DNA from: Malus domestica
Lineage: Eukaryota; Streptophyta; Magnoliopsida; Rosales; Rosaceae
Direction of reading: 5' to 3'
DNA length: 64,000 nucleotides
Assembly (NCBI RefSeq): GCF_042453785.1
Contig: NC_091675.1
Span: forward strand, 9,002,501 to 9,066,500
The notes under the pieces were generated by a model that was given only the letters and a program-made list of their open reading frames with translations, was not told where the DNA came from and made no database searches. This document shows positions 45,825 to 57,952 of the stretch, in pieces (positions within the stretch are counted from its first letter, which is position 1; every line of letters begins with the position of its first letter). The translations under genes were made by a program, and so were the position numbers.

Positions 45825-48421
45825 TCATGAGGCAGTGTATGAAGCATTTCTAGAGCCAAATTCAGTCGTTGGAGCAGAAGAAGATACTGATAAATAAACT
45901 GCACTCGGCCTCGGCCTCGTATCCTGCAATTCGAATAGCTTCTCATTAGGGTTCATAAAAATTTGCACCACCTTCCTTATCTTTGGTCTTAGTATGGAAT
46001 ATGTGTGCAAGCATGCAAGCCCTACAATCAAGGTCCTCTTTACTTGTTCCTCCTCATATTTTCCGTCCAACGTTTGGTCCACGCAATCAAGCAACGCATT
46101 TTTCGCGTACAAATTCCAAACGTGTTCTACTAAACTGTGATCGTCCATGAACCCTTTTGATCTTCTCCCACATACCACTTCTAGTACCACCATTCCAAAG
46201 CTATAGACATCTGATTCTGGGGTAGCTTTCGCGGATAACCCTAGTACTTCCGGGGCTATGTACGCTGGAGTTCCTGCCAAAGGGATTGTAATTGATGAGT
46301 CTTGGAACATTAGTCTAGCTAGCCCGAAATCGCCTAGATGAGCATTGAAATTGGAGTCCAACATCACATTATTTGGTTTAATGTCTCTGTGCACCACGGG
46401 GTTGCCACACTCTTCGTGGAGGTATAGTAATGCTGATGCCAATCCTGTTAAGATCTTGTACCTTGTTTTCCAATCAAGGTAGGGTTTTCCAATGTATTGC
46501 TCGAGGCTTCCATTAGGCATGTATTCGTAGACCAGGAAACGATGGTCGTATTCGTGGCACCAGCCTTGGAGTTGCACTATGTTCTTGTGCCTTAAGCGCC
46601 CAATGGTGCATATTTCTGCCAAGTACTCCCTTTCACCTGTTTTGGATTTTGAACATACAAATTGTCTCAGTAAACAGAAATCAAAAGAAACTATTAGGAA
46701 AATAATTGCAGTAAAAAATGATGCATTGATTATATTTTTGTACCATATTGTGTGTAATATTTGTGACATATGCGTGACACGAAATGTAGTACAAGAATGT
46801 GGTTTAAATGGTTGTCATGTAATTCTTTTCTTTCCGGTAAATTAGAAAACAATGCAACTAGAACAAACCTTTTTTGGAGGTTGCTGAAATCTTCTTGACA
46901 GCAACAGTTTTAGGAGGATGTGATGAGAGGATGCCTTTGTAAACAACTCCAAATGCACCTGCACCCAGCAGATTTTCCTTACTGAAGTTCTGAGTGGCAA
47001 TTAAAAGCTGTTTGTAAGTGAACATTTCCGGGGCATTTGCAGCTGTTCTTGACTGGCTTTCTATGTCCTCTCCATCCCTATGATTTCTCTTCACAACTTT
47101 CAAAATCAAAGGGTAAGTGCAGGCTATCAAAATTGCCACACCCAAGAAAATAGGAAGATCAACGGCCCATATGTTCTTAATATTACTGTGATGATCTTTG
47201 TCAGGAGGCCCTAAGGGTATTCCTGGTAACTCCACTGATGTGAAAACCCAATCAAGGACTTGATGGGTCTCTTGGAGGGTCCCGCTGGAGGCGGTGAAGC
47301 CAACATAAACTGATCTTGGGACAACTTTGGACATGTCAATTGATTGGTTGAGGATGCTGATCAGTGTTGCTGGGATGTCAGTGTACCCAGCAGAAACTTG
47401 GAGGATCTGACTCCAAGCATCATAGCCAATTGTGAATCTGATGTCTCTTCCACTCTTGAGGTCAATTCCTGTGCTGTTGAGACTCTTTGCCACAACTGGG
47501 TTCATTACGCTTGTTGTGTCAATGGCAATGTGGTTCCCATCTGGATCATCAAATTCTTGGTTCATGAAAGTATCTAGCTCAATGGCCATTTGTTTAACCA
47601 CCCCACCTAATTTTTAGACAACATCAATCAAGTATGTAAAAAAAATGTACATGCATATGCATAATACGTACGCTCGCGCGCGCGCGCACACATATATATA
47701 TATATATATATTCTACAATACCAGAGTTTTTAAATTTGGTAAATTCTATATTTCTAATCATGAAACGTAGTTGTAATAAACCACATTATATGACGTGTCA
47801 AGAGTTCATTATAACTGGTCTTGATAATAGACAAAACAAGTAAATTTTACGTTTACTGTGAAACTAGTGTAACTAGTAAATGTGGTCCGACTAGCATTAG
47901 TTAAAAAAAAATTACGCTGCCTTCCAAATCTAGAAATAAAACTTTAATAGGAAATATAACTAACCTTGAGTTGATCTATCAAGGAGTCCAAGCAACGAGC
48001 CATAGCTATCAGGTGGAGAAGGACTAGTGTCCTGTGCAAAAACAAATGCCATTCCATCCCCAGATCCAGTTGTGTTTGGAAAGGAAGAAATCCTAACAGT
48101 AAAGGTGGTGGAGATAAACGCCGGCCAGGCAATCACCGGGAGGTGATACAAAACCCTTCCAACCTTATACAATTGTAAGGAAGAGGATGAACTAGAATTG
48201 GCTTCTTGTGGCTCTGGTATGAGGTTCAAATATCCATTATTTGCGGTCACCGAGCCCATGCATATTAGGTCACCATTGTTACAGCTTTGAGGAGTGAAGG
48301 TGGGGAAGGAGAAAGTTGTATGTGTTTGATCGTTCATGGAGTACACAAAGGCTTGGCTGCTGATGAGAAAGGTAGAGAAGAAAAGAAAAAACATGGTTAA
48401 CTGTAAATTGGAGGGAGCCAT
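45825..48421 (-). CDS. L-type lectin-domain receptor kinase (LecRK), 668 aa, three exons
   Basis: Plasma-membrane receptor kinase with an extracellular legume-lectin domain; relatives act in immunity and cell-wall/eATP sensing. Exons 47965-48421, 46869-47606 and 45825-46636; both introns are GT/AG, phase 1, and the joined frame is open. Signal peptide 1-24; lectin domain about 25-280 with GDGMAFVFA and IELDTFMNQEFDD...GNHIAID; one membrane span about 301-323; kinase about 360-640. Kinase residues are all present: GAGAFG loop (367-372), Lys in VAVKK (390), HRDIKPNN (Asp483), DFG (501-503), APE. It therefore looks catalytically active. A TATA-like element lies at 48464-48473. The ligand is unknown. 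Confidence 0.95.
47675..47711. repeat. Compound microsatellite (CG)n(CA)n(TA)n in LecRK intron 1
   Basis: Alternating CG, then CA, then ~10 TA units, all inside intron 1 of the kinase gene. Such purine-pyrimidine alternation can adopt Z-DNA. Confidence 0.9.
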
Positions 48422-48463
48422 AGAGGTTTTGACTTAAAATTGGGTGGATGTTCGTATGTGCAT

Positions 48464-48473
48464 ATTATATATA
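48464..48473 (-). promoter_or_regulatory. TATA box of the LecRK gene
   Basis: TATATATAAT on the minus strand, 43 bp upstream of the start codon, implying a short leader. Confidence 0.5.
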
Positions 48474-48479
48474 GGGAAA

Positions 48480-51348
48480 TAAAGTTTTTGTTATTTTAAT
48501 ATGGATTCCTACTGCTACTGAATTTTATGTTGTTTTTAGTTAATGTTTTTTTTTCTTTGTAGTTTTGTGACAGGGGAACTTTGAATGGAGTTTTGGGTAA
48601 TAACCCATTAAAATATTCCATTGTTTGTATATGGTTTTATTTAATCCTATTTGTACATGGTTTTTCCAAATCCTATTTTAAATGTTTTTATTACAAACGG
48701 ATATTGTTAACCTTTTATTTGTACCTTCCCGATTATCTACTTAACTCTCATGTCCATCTTATAACGTTACTTGATGATGATAATTGTCTACTTGTCTAAT
48801 TATTCTTTAAAAATCAACTAAATAGAAATAGTTTTACTTTTTATGGCTCGTTAAAAGTGATTTTAAAATAACTAAAACTGCTTTTTGTGAAATTGATTTT
48901 GAATTTCAAAAGACGTTAAGTGTTTTTTTTGAAAGAAGTACCAAATATGTGATTTTTGAAAGAAACACTTCAAATGCTTTTCCAAGATCCAATATTGGAT
49001 TTTTTATAAGAATTGGTTTCAAAAATATTTTCACCAAAAACACTTCAAGTCATGTTTAAAACACTTCCAAACGAGTTTTTAATTAATATTTTCAAAATTT
49101 CAGTATTTACGTGAGAAATATTATTCATCAATTTATTGAATAACTGTTAGATGATTAAACGATTTTAAACTTAGTTAATATTTGAAATAATAATCTGTAA
49201 ACACTGACTAATTTTAAATAGAATGAGAAGATTGATAGCGATTTCATTTTTTTAATCCTATTTGTATGTGATTTAGTGGCTGCACATACGACAGGATTTG
49301 ACTGTTACATTGAGTAAAATTTTGACCAATGAACAAACTTTTGTTTTTTCAGATTTGGAGCTTTAAAATATAAATACTACCAGAAAAAGACAGAAGCTTG
49401 TTCAAGGGTAGCACCAAAAACCTTATCACCAAATTAAAAGCAGTAAACGGTAAGACCCCGCTGGTAATAGGAAACAAACGTAAGAATATAAAGACCTTAT
49501 TGTGCTTTTCTTTTTTTCTTTTTTATTTTGGGTCTGGCAGTTGGTCCGACTGTGCACACCTGGTTTACATGCAAAAAAGGTTAAAACGACATAATTATGG
49601 CTCTTAAATTAATACACTTGGTTAACATGCAAAAAAGTGTGAAAAAAGCAAATCCAACTTAGCACATATAATCAATCACGCTTGGTATACATGCAACCAT
49701 GACTTTGTATGTTCTTGCAATGTTGCGAGAGAGCCCGGGGCCACAAGGGGGAGGGAGGGACAGTGATTAAAATTAACACATATAGATGAAAATTACTTAG
49801 TGGTATTAGTGTATCACATAGTTTGTTTGACCAGTCAAAAGAAAGGCCTTCAAATAATGGAGTTAAACTTTTGCCTGTGAATTGATAGATAGAAGGAACT
49901 TGATATATGATGTAGATTGAAGCCTAAAAACTTATTTGTTTTTCGGTTTTAACATATAATATTTTTTTCAGAAAATTCTATTCTAATCTTTGTCTAAGAT
50001 TACTTTTTGAATAAAACCTTATCTAAGATTAAAAACTAATTCTAATCCTTGGCATTTAATTGTAACTTTTTAATATTAAATAGGTTTTAATAATTATTGA
50101 GTTTTTTGTTTGTAGGTTATATATTGACTCCCATAAATAATAAAAATGTTATTTATCATTGATAGTTATTATTAAGTTCCCATAATAAGAAAAGTCATAT
50201 ACTATAATATAATTTTCATTGTGCGTGAATTTCTCCATATAAATTATATGCATATTATGTACATATGTATGTTTAGATACTATAGTTACGTACCGATACA
50301 TTTGTACCGACATTTTTGTACCAATACATTTCTACTGAAAGTTATGTACCGATATATTCTTACCGAAACTTACAAACATATACTTCTGTACCTATGAGTA
50401 ATATAAGGTACCGAAAGTTATGTACCGATACTTCCGTACCTATGAATAAAATAAGATACCGAATGTTGTGTATAAATTGATTTCGTTTTGTTGTTGAATT
50501 TTTTTAATAATGAGAATTTGAATTTTGAATAAATTTTTATCTATTAATATGATTAGAGCACAAAATAAAAAACATAATTATGGATGGGTAAAGAATTTCG
50601 AATGGTAAGTTTACAAATAATAAATGTGCTATAATTACTTAAATATGATAAGTTTTAAAAATAGGGATATATATTAGATTTTGAAAACCTTTCGGGTTAA
50701 AATCTAAAAACAATCTTATTGAAGCCTTAAAATCTAAAAGCCCCATATTTTTTTGAACGATTAGTTAAATCATACTTCTACAGTACGATGATGTAGTATA
50801 ACGGTCTGACAAATGATTTTCCGCACGTATTAATAACTATTTGTTAGATACCGGTGCCAAACGACAAAGAAAAATATGCCGTTTTATTTTCTATGCATGA
50901 ATTGTTAAATGTACGCTACGTCATATAGAAATTTGGGCGCGAAAATGCATACTATTAAATTATGGCATTCCAATGAATAATGTTAATTCTAATCCATGAT
51001 TAAGCAAATAAAAAAATGTCACACTAACAAATAAGAGACTATGAATATGGAAGTTAGAAGTTAAAGTCTTTAGCTTGTAATTTTTTGTTTTCTTTTTTTC
51101 TCGACATCATTAACATATGAGTTAGATGTTCGCGAGGGTTCAAAATAATATACTACAATTCAGAATAGTATAGAACTTGAGAAGTAAAATAAGGAATTGC
51201 AAAGACTAAATCTGAAACAAAGCATTTTATTTTCATCCATATAGGATTTGAGTACAATTTCACAGCTCTAATGACAAAAAGATACAAGAAGAACCTGAAA
51301 TCTTAAACATCAGAAACTGTCGAGCTTTGTTCTTTGAGATCATCACGT
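48480..51348. other. Intergenic, AT-rich; GTACCGA repeats near 50290-50465
   Basis: No gene is recognised. At 50290-50465 a degenerate motif (GTACCGATA.., ACCGAAAGTTATGTACCGATA) recurs about eight times; origin unknown. The 3' part (51220-51348) should contain the 3' UTR of the next gene (AATAAA on the minus strand near 51226). Confidence 0.5.
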
Positions 51349-52227
51349 CTAATCCCTGCGTTCATACTTCCGAGCCCATATGTGTTTTCCATTGATCCTA
51401 AACTTCGAAACTCGAGTACCTTTCAGAACACGATCAACATAAACTACGGTACTCAACACCAATTTAGCAAACAAAGGTTGTTCGTTAGGAGGAACATTTT
51501 CCATTTGCACATTTTCCACACAGGTTTCAGATCCCAAAAGTTCCATGAATAACTCCTTGACCTCATATTGTGACACAGGGAAGCCTCTAGAAAATGTTAG
51601 GAACATAGTCCGATCATCCACGGACAGTTCAAGAAAGGGGCTCCAACCCCATAACCCTCCGGTGGGAACACCATGGTCGATGGAGCTATCGGGGTTCACT
51701 ATTTTCACGTTACCAAACAGCCCGTTTGGGAATAACGGGATTACAAAAGTATCCTCCGGACTAAAATGTGCATGGGACAGAGGAAACAAAATCCTCTGCA
51801 AAATGTCGGTAAAAATTCTAGCACAAACATTGGTAACGAAATTTTTTACCCCACTGATTAATGTGTATCGGTTTACGCTGATGATTTGGAGTGAAATTTC
51901 CTTCCCCAGGAGCCTTTTAGTAATGCGTAGGCTACCACCATTGGGTGCAGTTCTTGAAATGGTTCTAGGGCAATCGGTAGACTCTAGGTACTTCAAACAT
52001 TGGACAGCGTCGTCAGCTAAAGCACTGAGTACAGCGTTTGGAAGCCTCACCATCCTGTGCACGAATTTGTTGTAGCCCTTCTCCTGAAGGAAGAGCCACA
52101 ACGCCATAATCATCAAGGACTCCGCTACATCACGGTGGAGAGTGAGCACCAATCGAGAAAAAATTTCTCGATTAGTGTTGTTGAGAGTGTGGAGTGTCAC
52201 TTGGCTAATTACACTGGAGGAGGACAT
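51349..52227 (-). CDS. Uncharacterised plant protein with an RRM-like C-terminal domain, 292 aa, intronless
   Basis: Intact single-exon gene. N-terminal ~200 residues are helical, with the motifs DVAESLMIMALWLFLQEKGY and LSALADDAVQCLKYLES, and then a variable region. Residues ~207-288 read DRTMFLTFSRGFPVSQYEVK, then ELF.ELLG...VENVQME, EQPLFAKLV and KFRINGKHIWARKYERR; this beta-alpha-beta pattern, with the spacing of RNP2- and RNP1-like strands, resembles an RRM fold, although RNP1 aromatic residues are not obvious. Such proteins form a plant-only family of intronless genes of unknown role; RNA binding is only an inference. No stop, frameshift or transposon signature is visible. Confidence 0.72.
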   Translation of the reverse strand: MSSSSVISQVTLHTLNNTNREIFSRLVLTLHRDVAESLMIMALWLFLQEKGYNKFVHRMVRLPNAVLSALADDAVQCLKYLESTDCPRTISRTAPNGGSLRITKRLLGKEISLQIISVNRYTLISGVKNFVTNVCARIFTDILQRILFPLSHAHFSPEDTFVIPLFPNGLFGNVKIVNPDSSIDHGVPTGGLWGWSPFLELSVDDRTMFLTFSRGFPVSQYEVKELFMELLGSETCVENVQMENVPPNEQPLFAKLVLSTVVYVDRVLKGTRVSKFRINGKHIWARKYERRD

Positions 52228-53584
52228 TTTGATTGTGAGGTGGTAGGTATGTAAGAGAAGAACTAAGAATGTTGTATGGTAAATAACTGGTACAAAGCTA
52301 CATTAAATAGGTGAAAAAGTGTGGGGTCCTTGATGTCACGTGACAACTCTCATTCATGTGATAGTTACATACACAAAACAGTTCAATTAAAAAATAACAT
52401 GTGTTTAAAATTGATAGTCACGTTAGGTAAGTTTTATGGCACCACAAAGCACACTAGGAAATTTCCTAAATTCAAAATTTTAGATTAGGATAATGCATAG
52501 CAAGTTGTTTATAAGCACAAATAGATGCATGACAATTGTTCTTCGAGTGCAGAAGTTTTTATAACCTCCCGTATATGATTTTTATTTTTTTTTCCTGGCA
52601 TCCGTTCTTAAATTCACAACAACTATCACTTTGATTGGATTTCGTTCACGACATCCATATCCGGTGTAATTAATGTATTTAAATTACCTCTCTGGAGATA
52701 ACATGCAAAGTGAGAAGCGTTACGGTTGTTGGATGCAGAAAATGACAACAATGTACACAGATTCATGTACGAGATTAGTTGTTTTTCTTCTTTTTATGAA
52801 AAAAATTAAATTTAAACCCGCGGCTTTGTTGAATTCAAGAACTAGTTACATTGACTCACCAAGTTTAAATGGAGACAAAGATGCTGTCAGAATGGCGCAT
52901 GATTCACGTTCAAAGTAAAAGCTTTGCAACTCCATTTTTGAAGATAATCTTCTTAAAAATTGGGGTATTTGGATTTTCATCATTGGATAAAATTGTAGTT
53001 TACATTCAAACCAAGTGTTATATAATTTTGATTTTAATCACTATTCTATTTCATTATTTATTTTAGGTACAAATTGTATTTGTAGGTACATCTAAATTCA
53101 ATCTAAAATTCAAATTTTACTGAAAAATCTTATTTAAGGATGACAGTTTGGTTTGTAAATAAATGATGACAGCTATACTGCTAATAAGGATTATTTTTAA
53201 GGGTATTGTTATTCACACTTTCTTTTTTTATCTCCCATACACCCTTATTGATTTTTGTCTATTGATCTTCTTCCATTCATTCGATCTGACGGCCGAAATT
53301 TGAGATGAATGTGTGAAAAATAAAAAAGAATGCGTGGATAGCACCATCCTTTTTAAATCCATATACTCCACACGTTCTTTCACTTGGAACTTACAAAGAT
53401 AATTTGTTGTTAGGGGACAAAATTGGTGCAGTCACTCACTTGGCCCCTATCTCTTTTGATTCAGTAAAAAAAAAAAAAAAGGATAGCTAGAGGCCAAGTG
53501 AGTTACTACACCAAAATTTTATTCTATATCGATCAACAATTGAGTTTTGTTTTATTTTGTTATGAATTTTTTTTGGAAAAAATA
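52228..53584. other. Promoter region of the RRM-like gene and AT-rich intergenic DNA
   Basis: No further gene. Short open frames are not conserved. Confidence 0.55.
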
Positions 53585-54445
53585 GTATCTAGTCCTTAGT
53601 TACTAATGTTCATTGACTGAGATTTTATTAGTTTTCAAATTTTGATTGAAGTCCTTAGCATTAATGTGATAATGAATTTACATGTTAATTACATAATTTT
53701 TTAAAATAAAAATTAGTAATTGATTTAGGGTTTTAATACTCACACCTCTATTAAACTCCTAATTAATTTTTTATTCAAACATTTCCAAAATAAAAATTAG
53801 AATAAGTTTGTACCTATTAGTTTTTTTTTTATATAAAAATAATCTCAATTTTTTTAATCTTAAATGTACCCATTCATATAATTTTCAATTTTTTAAATCT
53901 TAAATGTACCATTCTTAAATATACCAATTTGTTATAGGTAAAATGTACCCTTTTTAATACAAAATGTACCCAATTTTTCAATATAAAATCCATTCAATTT
54001 TTTAATCAATTTTTAAAATTATATGGGTACATTCTTTTTCGTTGATTTGAGAATGTATTCATGTCAAGTTTAATCACAAAAATTTACTAATGTTATTAAG
54101 CCTAATATCTTCTTTTTTATTTCCTCTGGTTTTGAAGAATGTACCCATGTTTTGGTACAATAATTTTTTTTTTGTTAATTTGATGAATCTACCTATATGT
54201 GTGTGTGTATGCACACACTATAATACTGAGTATAATTTATATTTTATTATTTTTAATCCCACAAATTATGGGTTTTATTTAAAATCTCATTAATATAAAC
54301 AAATACAATTTTTAATTTTTAATATAAAAACTATAGTAGCTTACATTATTCCATTAATGTCAGGGACTTCGATAAAAAACTAAAAACAAATAAGGTTTCA
54401 ATCAAAGAATATTGATAGCTAGGGACCGCATTTAAAATGTCCCTT
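53585..54445. mobile_element. Foldback element (~860 bp, ~100-bp inverted ends)
   Basis: The left end TAGTATCTAGTCCTTAGTTA...GATTGAAGTCCTTAGCATTAATG is matched in inverse on the right (CATTAATGTCAGGGACTTCG ... TAGCTAGGGACCGCATTTA). The interior (53860-54130) holds about seven copies of AAATGTACC. No target duplication was found. Resembles long-TIR MULE-type MITEs, uncertain. Confidence 0.6.
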
Positions 54446-54693
54446 TTTTTTTATTCCTAACAAAGATAATACTGTGATACGTAATAAAATGATTGATCGA
54501 ATTATTAAAATTATATTTTGTAAATTATATAACGTGATTCTATATGATTGAATTATTACTTAAATGTTGATTGAATAATCCACAAGTATGTACTAGATCG
54601 CTCACATTTGTTGATCTTAACTTATTGAAGTACAGAATAAGAAGGATGGTTCTTTTGCCATTGAACAGTCAAATTTGGACCCTGAATAAGATT

Positions 54694-54974
54694 GATTAGT
54701 TAAAGGTCAGATGCGTAATCAAATGATTAATTGACACGTATGTGTAAGATACAAAATCAAAAGATTTCTCATATTTTCAAAATTTGAATTCATGTGATTG
54801 AATTTTTGGACACGTTAAGCACAATGCTGATTTGATTAGTTAAAGGTATATTCAGAAGCGAAATCAAATAATTGATCGACAATTATGTGTACAATACAAA
54901 ATCAAAGATTTCTTATCTTTTCTTAATTTGGATTCATCTGATTGAACTTTTGGACACATTGAGCACAATGCTGG
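54694..54974. repeat. 140-bp tandem duplication
   Basis: Unit 1 (54694-54833) and unit 2 (54834-54974), both starting GATTAGTTAAAGGT and ending GGACAC.TT.AGCACAATGCTG. Diverged, so old. Confidence 0.9.
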
Positions 54975-55225
54975 TAAAACAATAGACAAGGGATATTTTT
55001 AAGAATAGAAACATTGAGTAAACCCCAACAAAAGAGGGTTGATGTAAAACAAAAATATTTAACAAGAAATAACTTGCAAACAAAAATGAGTAAATAAAAA
55101 GTTCAACTAAAGAGCAGCTCCATTGGAAGCCAACAAAGAAAGAAATCCAAATTGGCTTTTCTATCATGCTTCAATTAGAAATCTTATGACATAAAGTAAA
55201 CCTCTCCAATAAGCGCTCTCTCTTA

Positions 55226-55912
55226 GAGTAACTCCATTGGAACTCCTAGTCCGATGGACCGACGATTTTTGCAACCCAATAACCTGCAAGCTCCTGTCCA
55301 TGCAGGCGTGTGGATGAAGGGGGCCCGAGTGAGAGGCCCGGCACAAATCGGTGGCTCGAAAGCCCGAGGGCCAGGTGACGCCAGGTTGACGTCAGGGCGA
55401 CGTCAGCCACAATATAAAATTAATAAAAATGTAAAAAATTAATAAAAAAAAGTAAAAAATTAGAAAAAATGTAAAACCTAGCAGGCTTCGAACTCAACGG
55501 CTCTCGCCGGAGTTCGTTGCCGAGGCTGATGATACACCCATAGACAAATGGCAGAGACTAAACCCAAGGGTTTCAACTCGAAACACATAAAAAACCAGAG
55601 AATAACTCAAGCAATTGAAGTAGGGCAATAACCTCACCTGGGTTTGAGAAATGGAAGCTTGAAGCTTTTGGCTTCAATGGTGGATCACCCAAATGGTGCT
55701 CTGGTGATGCATGCAAGGATATATTCGAGTTCCTCTCATCCAAGGGATTGATATTTCTGAGTTTGTTAGTTTGATTTGCTTCAGTTTCAAAGAAGAGGAA
55801 ATATGAGAGCTCTCGAAGCTGTAGAAAGAGAATGAGAATGTTGAGAGATTAAAGAGCGAGAGAGAGAGATTTCAGAAATGAGGGGGAAGGGTTGCGTCGG
55901 TAGAGAGAGAGT

Positions 55913-55943
<31 letters not shown>

Positions 55944-56338
55944 CTAGAGAGATGTGGGAACCGACTGACATGGGAAAGATTTTGAATAAAAAATCAGAAA
56001 AAATTAAATTAAATTAAAAAAAATTGATTTAATTTTTTCTATAAATATGTTATCATCATCTTCCAACTTACACCATAATTTTATATTTTCTCAAATACTT
56101 TGGATTGTAATTTCTTATTTAATTACACATGGTACAACGAGACCGATTAAAAATCCTATCCGAAATTACAAATAAAATTATTTTGTTTTATTTTATAAAA
56201 TAAAAAATACTAATATTTTATTGCATATTGCCATGGCTATTTAGTTTAGGTGTGGAGATGCAAAAGGCAATTACTGTTCACTGGAGGCTATTCAATAATG
56301 AGTTGCCTTAGAGGGCCTTTGCAACACTAAAATTGCTC
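55226..56338. mobile_element. Non-coding PIF/Harbinger-related element (1.1 kb)
   Basis: The left end GAGTAACTCCATTGG and right end (inverted) GAGCAATTTTAGTGT are imperfect TIRs, flanked by TTA (55223-55225, 56339-56341). The right subterminal region (56130-56300) matches, in inverse orientation, the left part of the 33322-36675 element: TCGGATAGGATTTTTAATC, GCAATTACTGTTCACTG and ATGCAAAAGGCAATT-like blocks. A (GA)n tract lies at 55914-55943. The left part is GC-rich. No ORF of the transposase remains. Confidence 0.78.
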
Positions 56339-56533
56339 TTACTTTCACAGTCGGGCTGACTACATTGAGGTGGATTGCCTTATGGTGTGAGATTTAGTAA
56401 CCAACAAATTTATCCAAGTTAGTTTTGTTTCCTCAAAAGATAAAATTGCATATTTATTTACTAAGTCACTATCTCTCAACAAGTTCTTGCACTTTGAAGA
56501 AAGTTGCTTATACCCTTTAACTTTAAGGGAAAT

Positions 56534-56680
56534 GGATCATCTCCAGATCCCTTCCTCCTAATTCACCAAGTTCAGGGACCCACTTTAAAAGTTATAAAAA
56601 CTTTATCCGTTTGATTAAATTTCAATGGCCCGGATCCCCGAACTTGGCAAATTAGGTGGAAGTAATCCAGAGATGATCCC
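56534..56680. repeat. 147-bp hairpin (MITE-like)
   Basis: GGATCATCTCCAGATCCCTT...CACCAAGTTCAGGGA pairs with TCCCCGAACTTGG...AATCCAGAGATGATCC; arms of ~45 bp. AACTTTAAGGG flanks both sides (about 56518-56528 and 56687-56697), consistent with a duplicated target. Same end-sequence style as the foldback at 3015-3242. Confidence 0.7.
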
Positions 56681-56832
56681 TTTACAACTTTAAGGGGGTG
56701 ATAGAGGACACGTGGCTTAGGGTTAGAGTTTAGGGATTGGGGTTTAGATTCTTTTTCAAATTTAATATATATGAAAGTAAAAAATTATTTGGTTGAATAA
56801 ATCAAACGAATAATTTTATATATGTGTGAACT

Positions 56833-57318
56833 GTCAATTTAGTCATTGAATTATCACCTGAGTGAAAATTAGGTCCTTAAACTATTTTTTTTCTTCAGAA
56901 AAATGAGTCATTGAATTATAAAAATTTGCAAATTACATCCCCTAATATTAGATTCGAAGCTACCATATTTAATTTTTCGTCAATTTAAGTCACATTACTT
57001 GCAAGTGATACACATTGGAGAGTAGAGTGGTAATTTTTCATAAAGAAATAGTGTATGGAGTTAATTCTGAAGGGTAAATTAGACATTAGATTCACAACCT
57101 ACATGAAATGTTAAGAGCTTATAGGCGAGAAAATGACGGTATTACACTCTAAAGTGTGTCAAGTGACTTAAGTTGACAAAAATTGGATAAAATAGCTTTG
57201 AATATAATAGTAGAGATGAAATTAGCAATTTTCAATGAATTTAGGGACTTATTATACTAAAAAAATTAATTTAGGGACCTAATTTTCACTAAGGTGATAG
57301 TTCAGGGACTAAATCGAC
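56833..57318. mobile_element. Foldback MITE (486 bp, ~47-bp ends)
   Basis: Left GTCAATTTAGTCATTGAATT, then ATCACCTGAGTGAAAATTAGGTCC; right GGACCTAATTTTCACTAAGG, then TGATAGTTCAGGGACTAAATCGAC. The interior is AT-rich and non-coding. Confidence 0.75.
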
Positions 57319-57319
57319 A

Positions 57320-57952
57320 CTTGACCCTGCGAATATTTTTGCTCACCACGCTCAAGTGATGGTGATGCTCACCACCTCATTTATCACCATTTGACTAGTT
57401 TAAATTTCGAGATCTGTGTAATGGATAGATATAAATCTCAAAATCTAAACTCATTTAATAATAATACGTAGAGTAGTGAGCATTACAACCACCTTAAATA
57501 ATGAGCAGAAATGCACCCATTTCTATTAGACCATTCAGGCAACAATTTTTAGATTAAATTTTAGAATTTTGACTTTTTAATTTAGGCCCAATTTGTATTT
57601 ATTACTTTTTTTTGCCAGGTTCCTTTTAGGTTGTGTTTGGGTTAGGAAATTTCTTATTACTTTATTTCCAATGTTTGGCAAAGAAAGGAAAATGAGCTAA
57701 TTTGAGTAATGGTTTGTGGACTTTAGTCTAATTAGAGCCTTGATCTTTGAAAAAAAAACTGTTAGTTTAGATAAAAACTTATTACAATGTGTAGCAATGG
57801 TGTTTTGGATAACTTCGTTAGAAATTTTGTCAGTTTTGTTGCTCCTTTAAACTGCCTATAGACAAAATTTATAATGGAGTTAGAATTACTCTAGAAGACA
57901 TTTGCTCTAACTTGTGAGTCCATACCAAATTCATAAATCAATATTTACGGAT
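57320..57952. other. Intergenic, no gene recognised
   Basis: Nothing supported. The copia element begins at its right edge. Confidence 0.55.
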
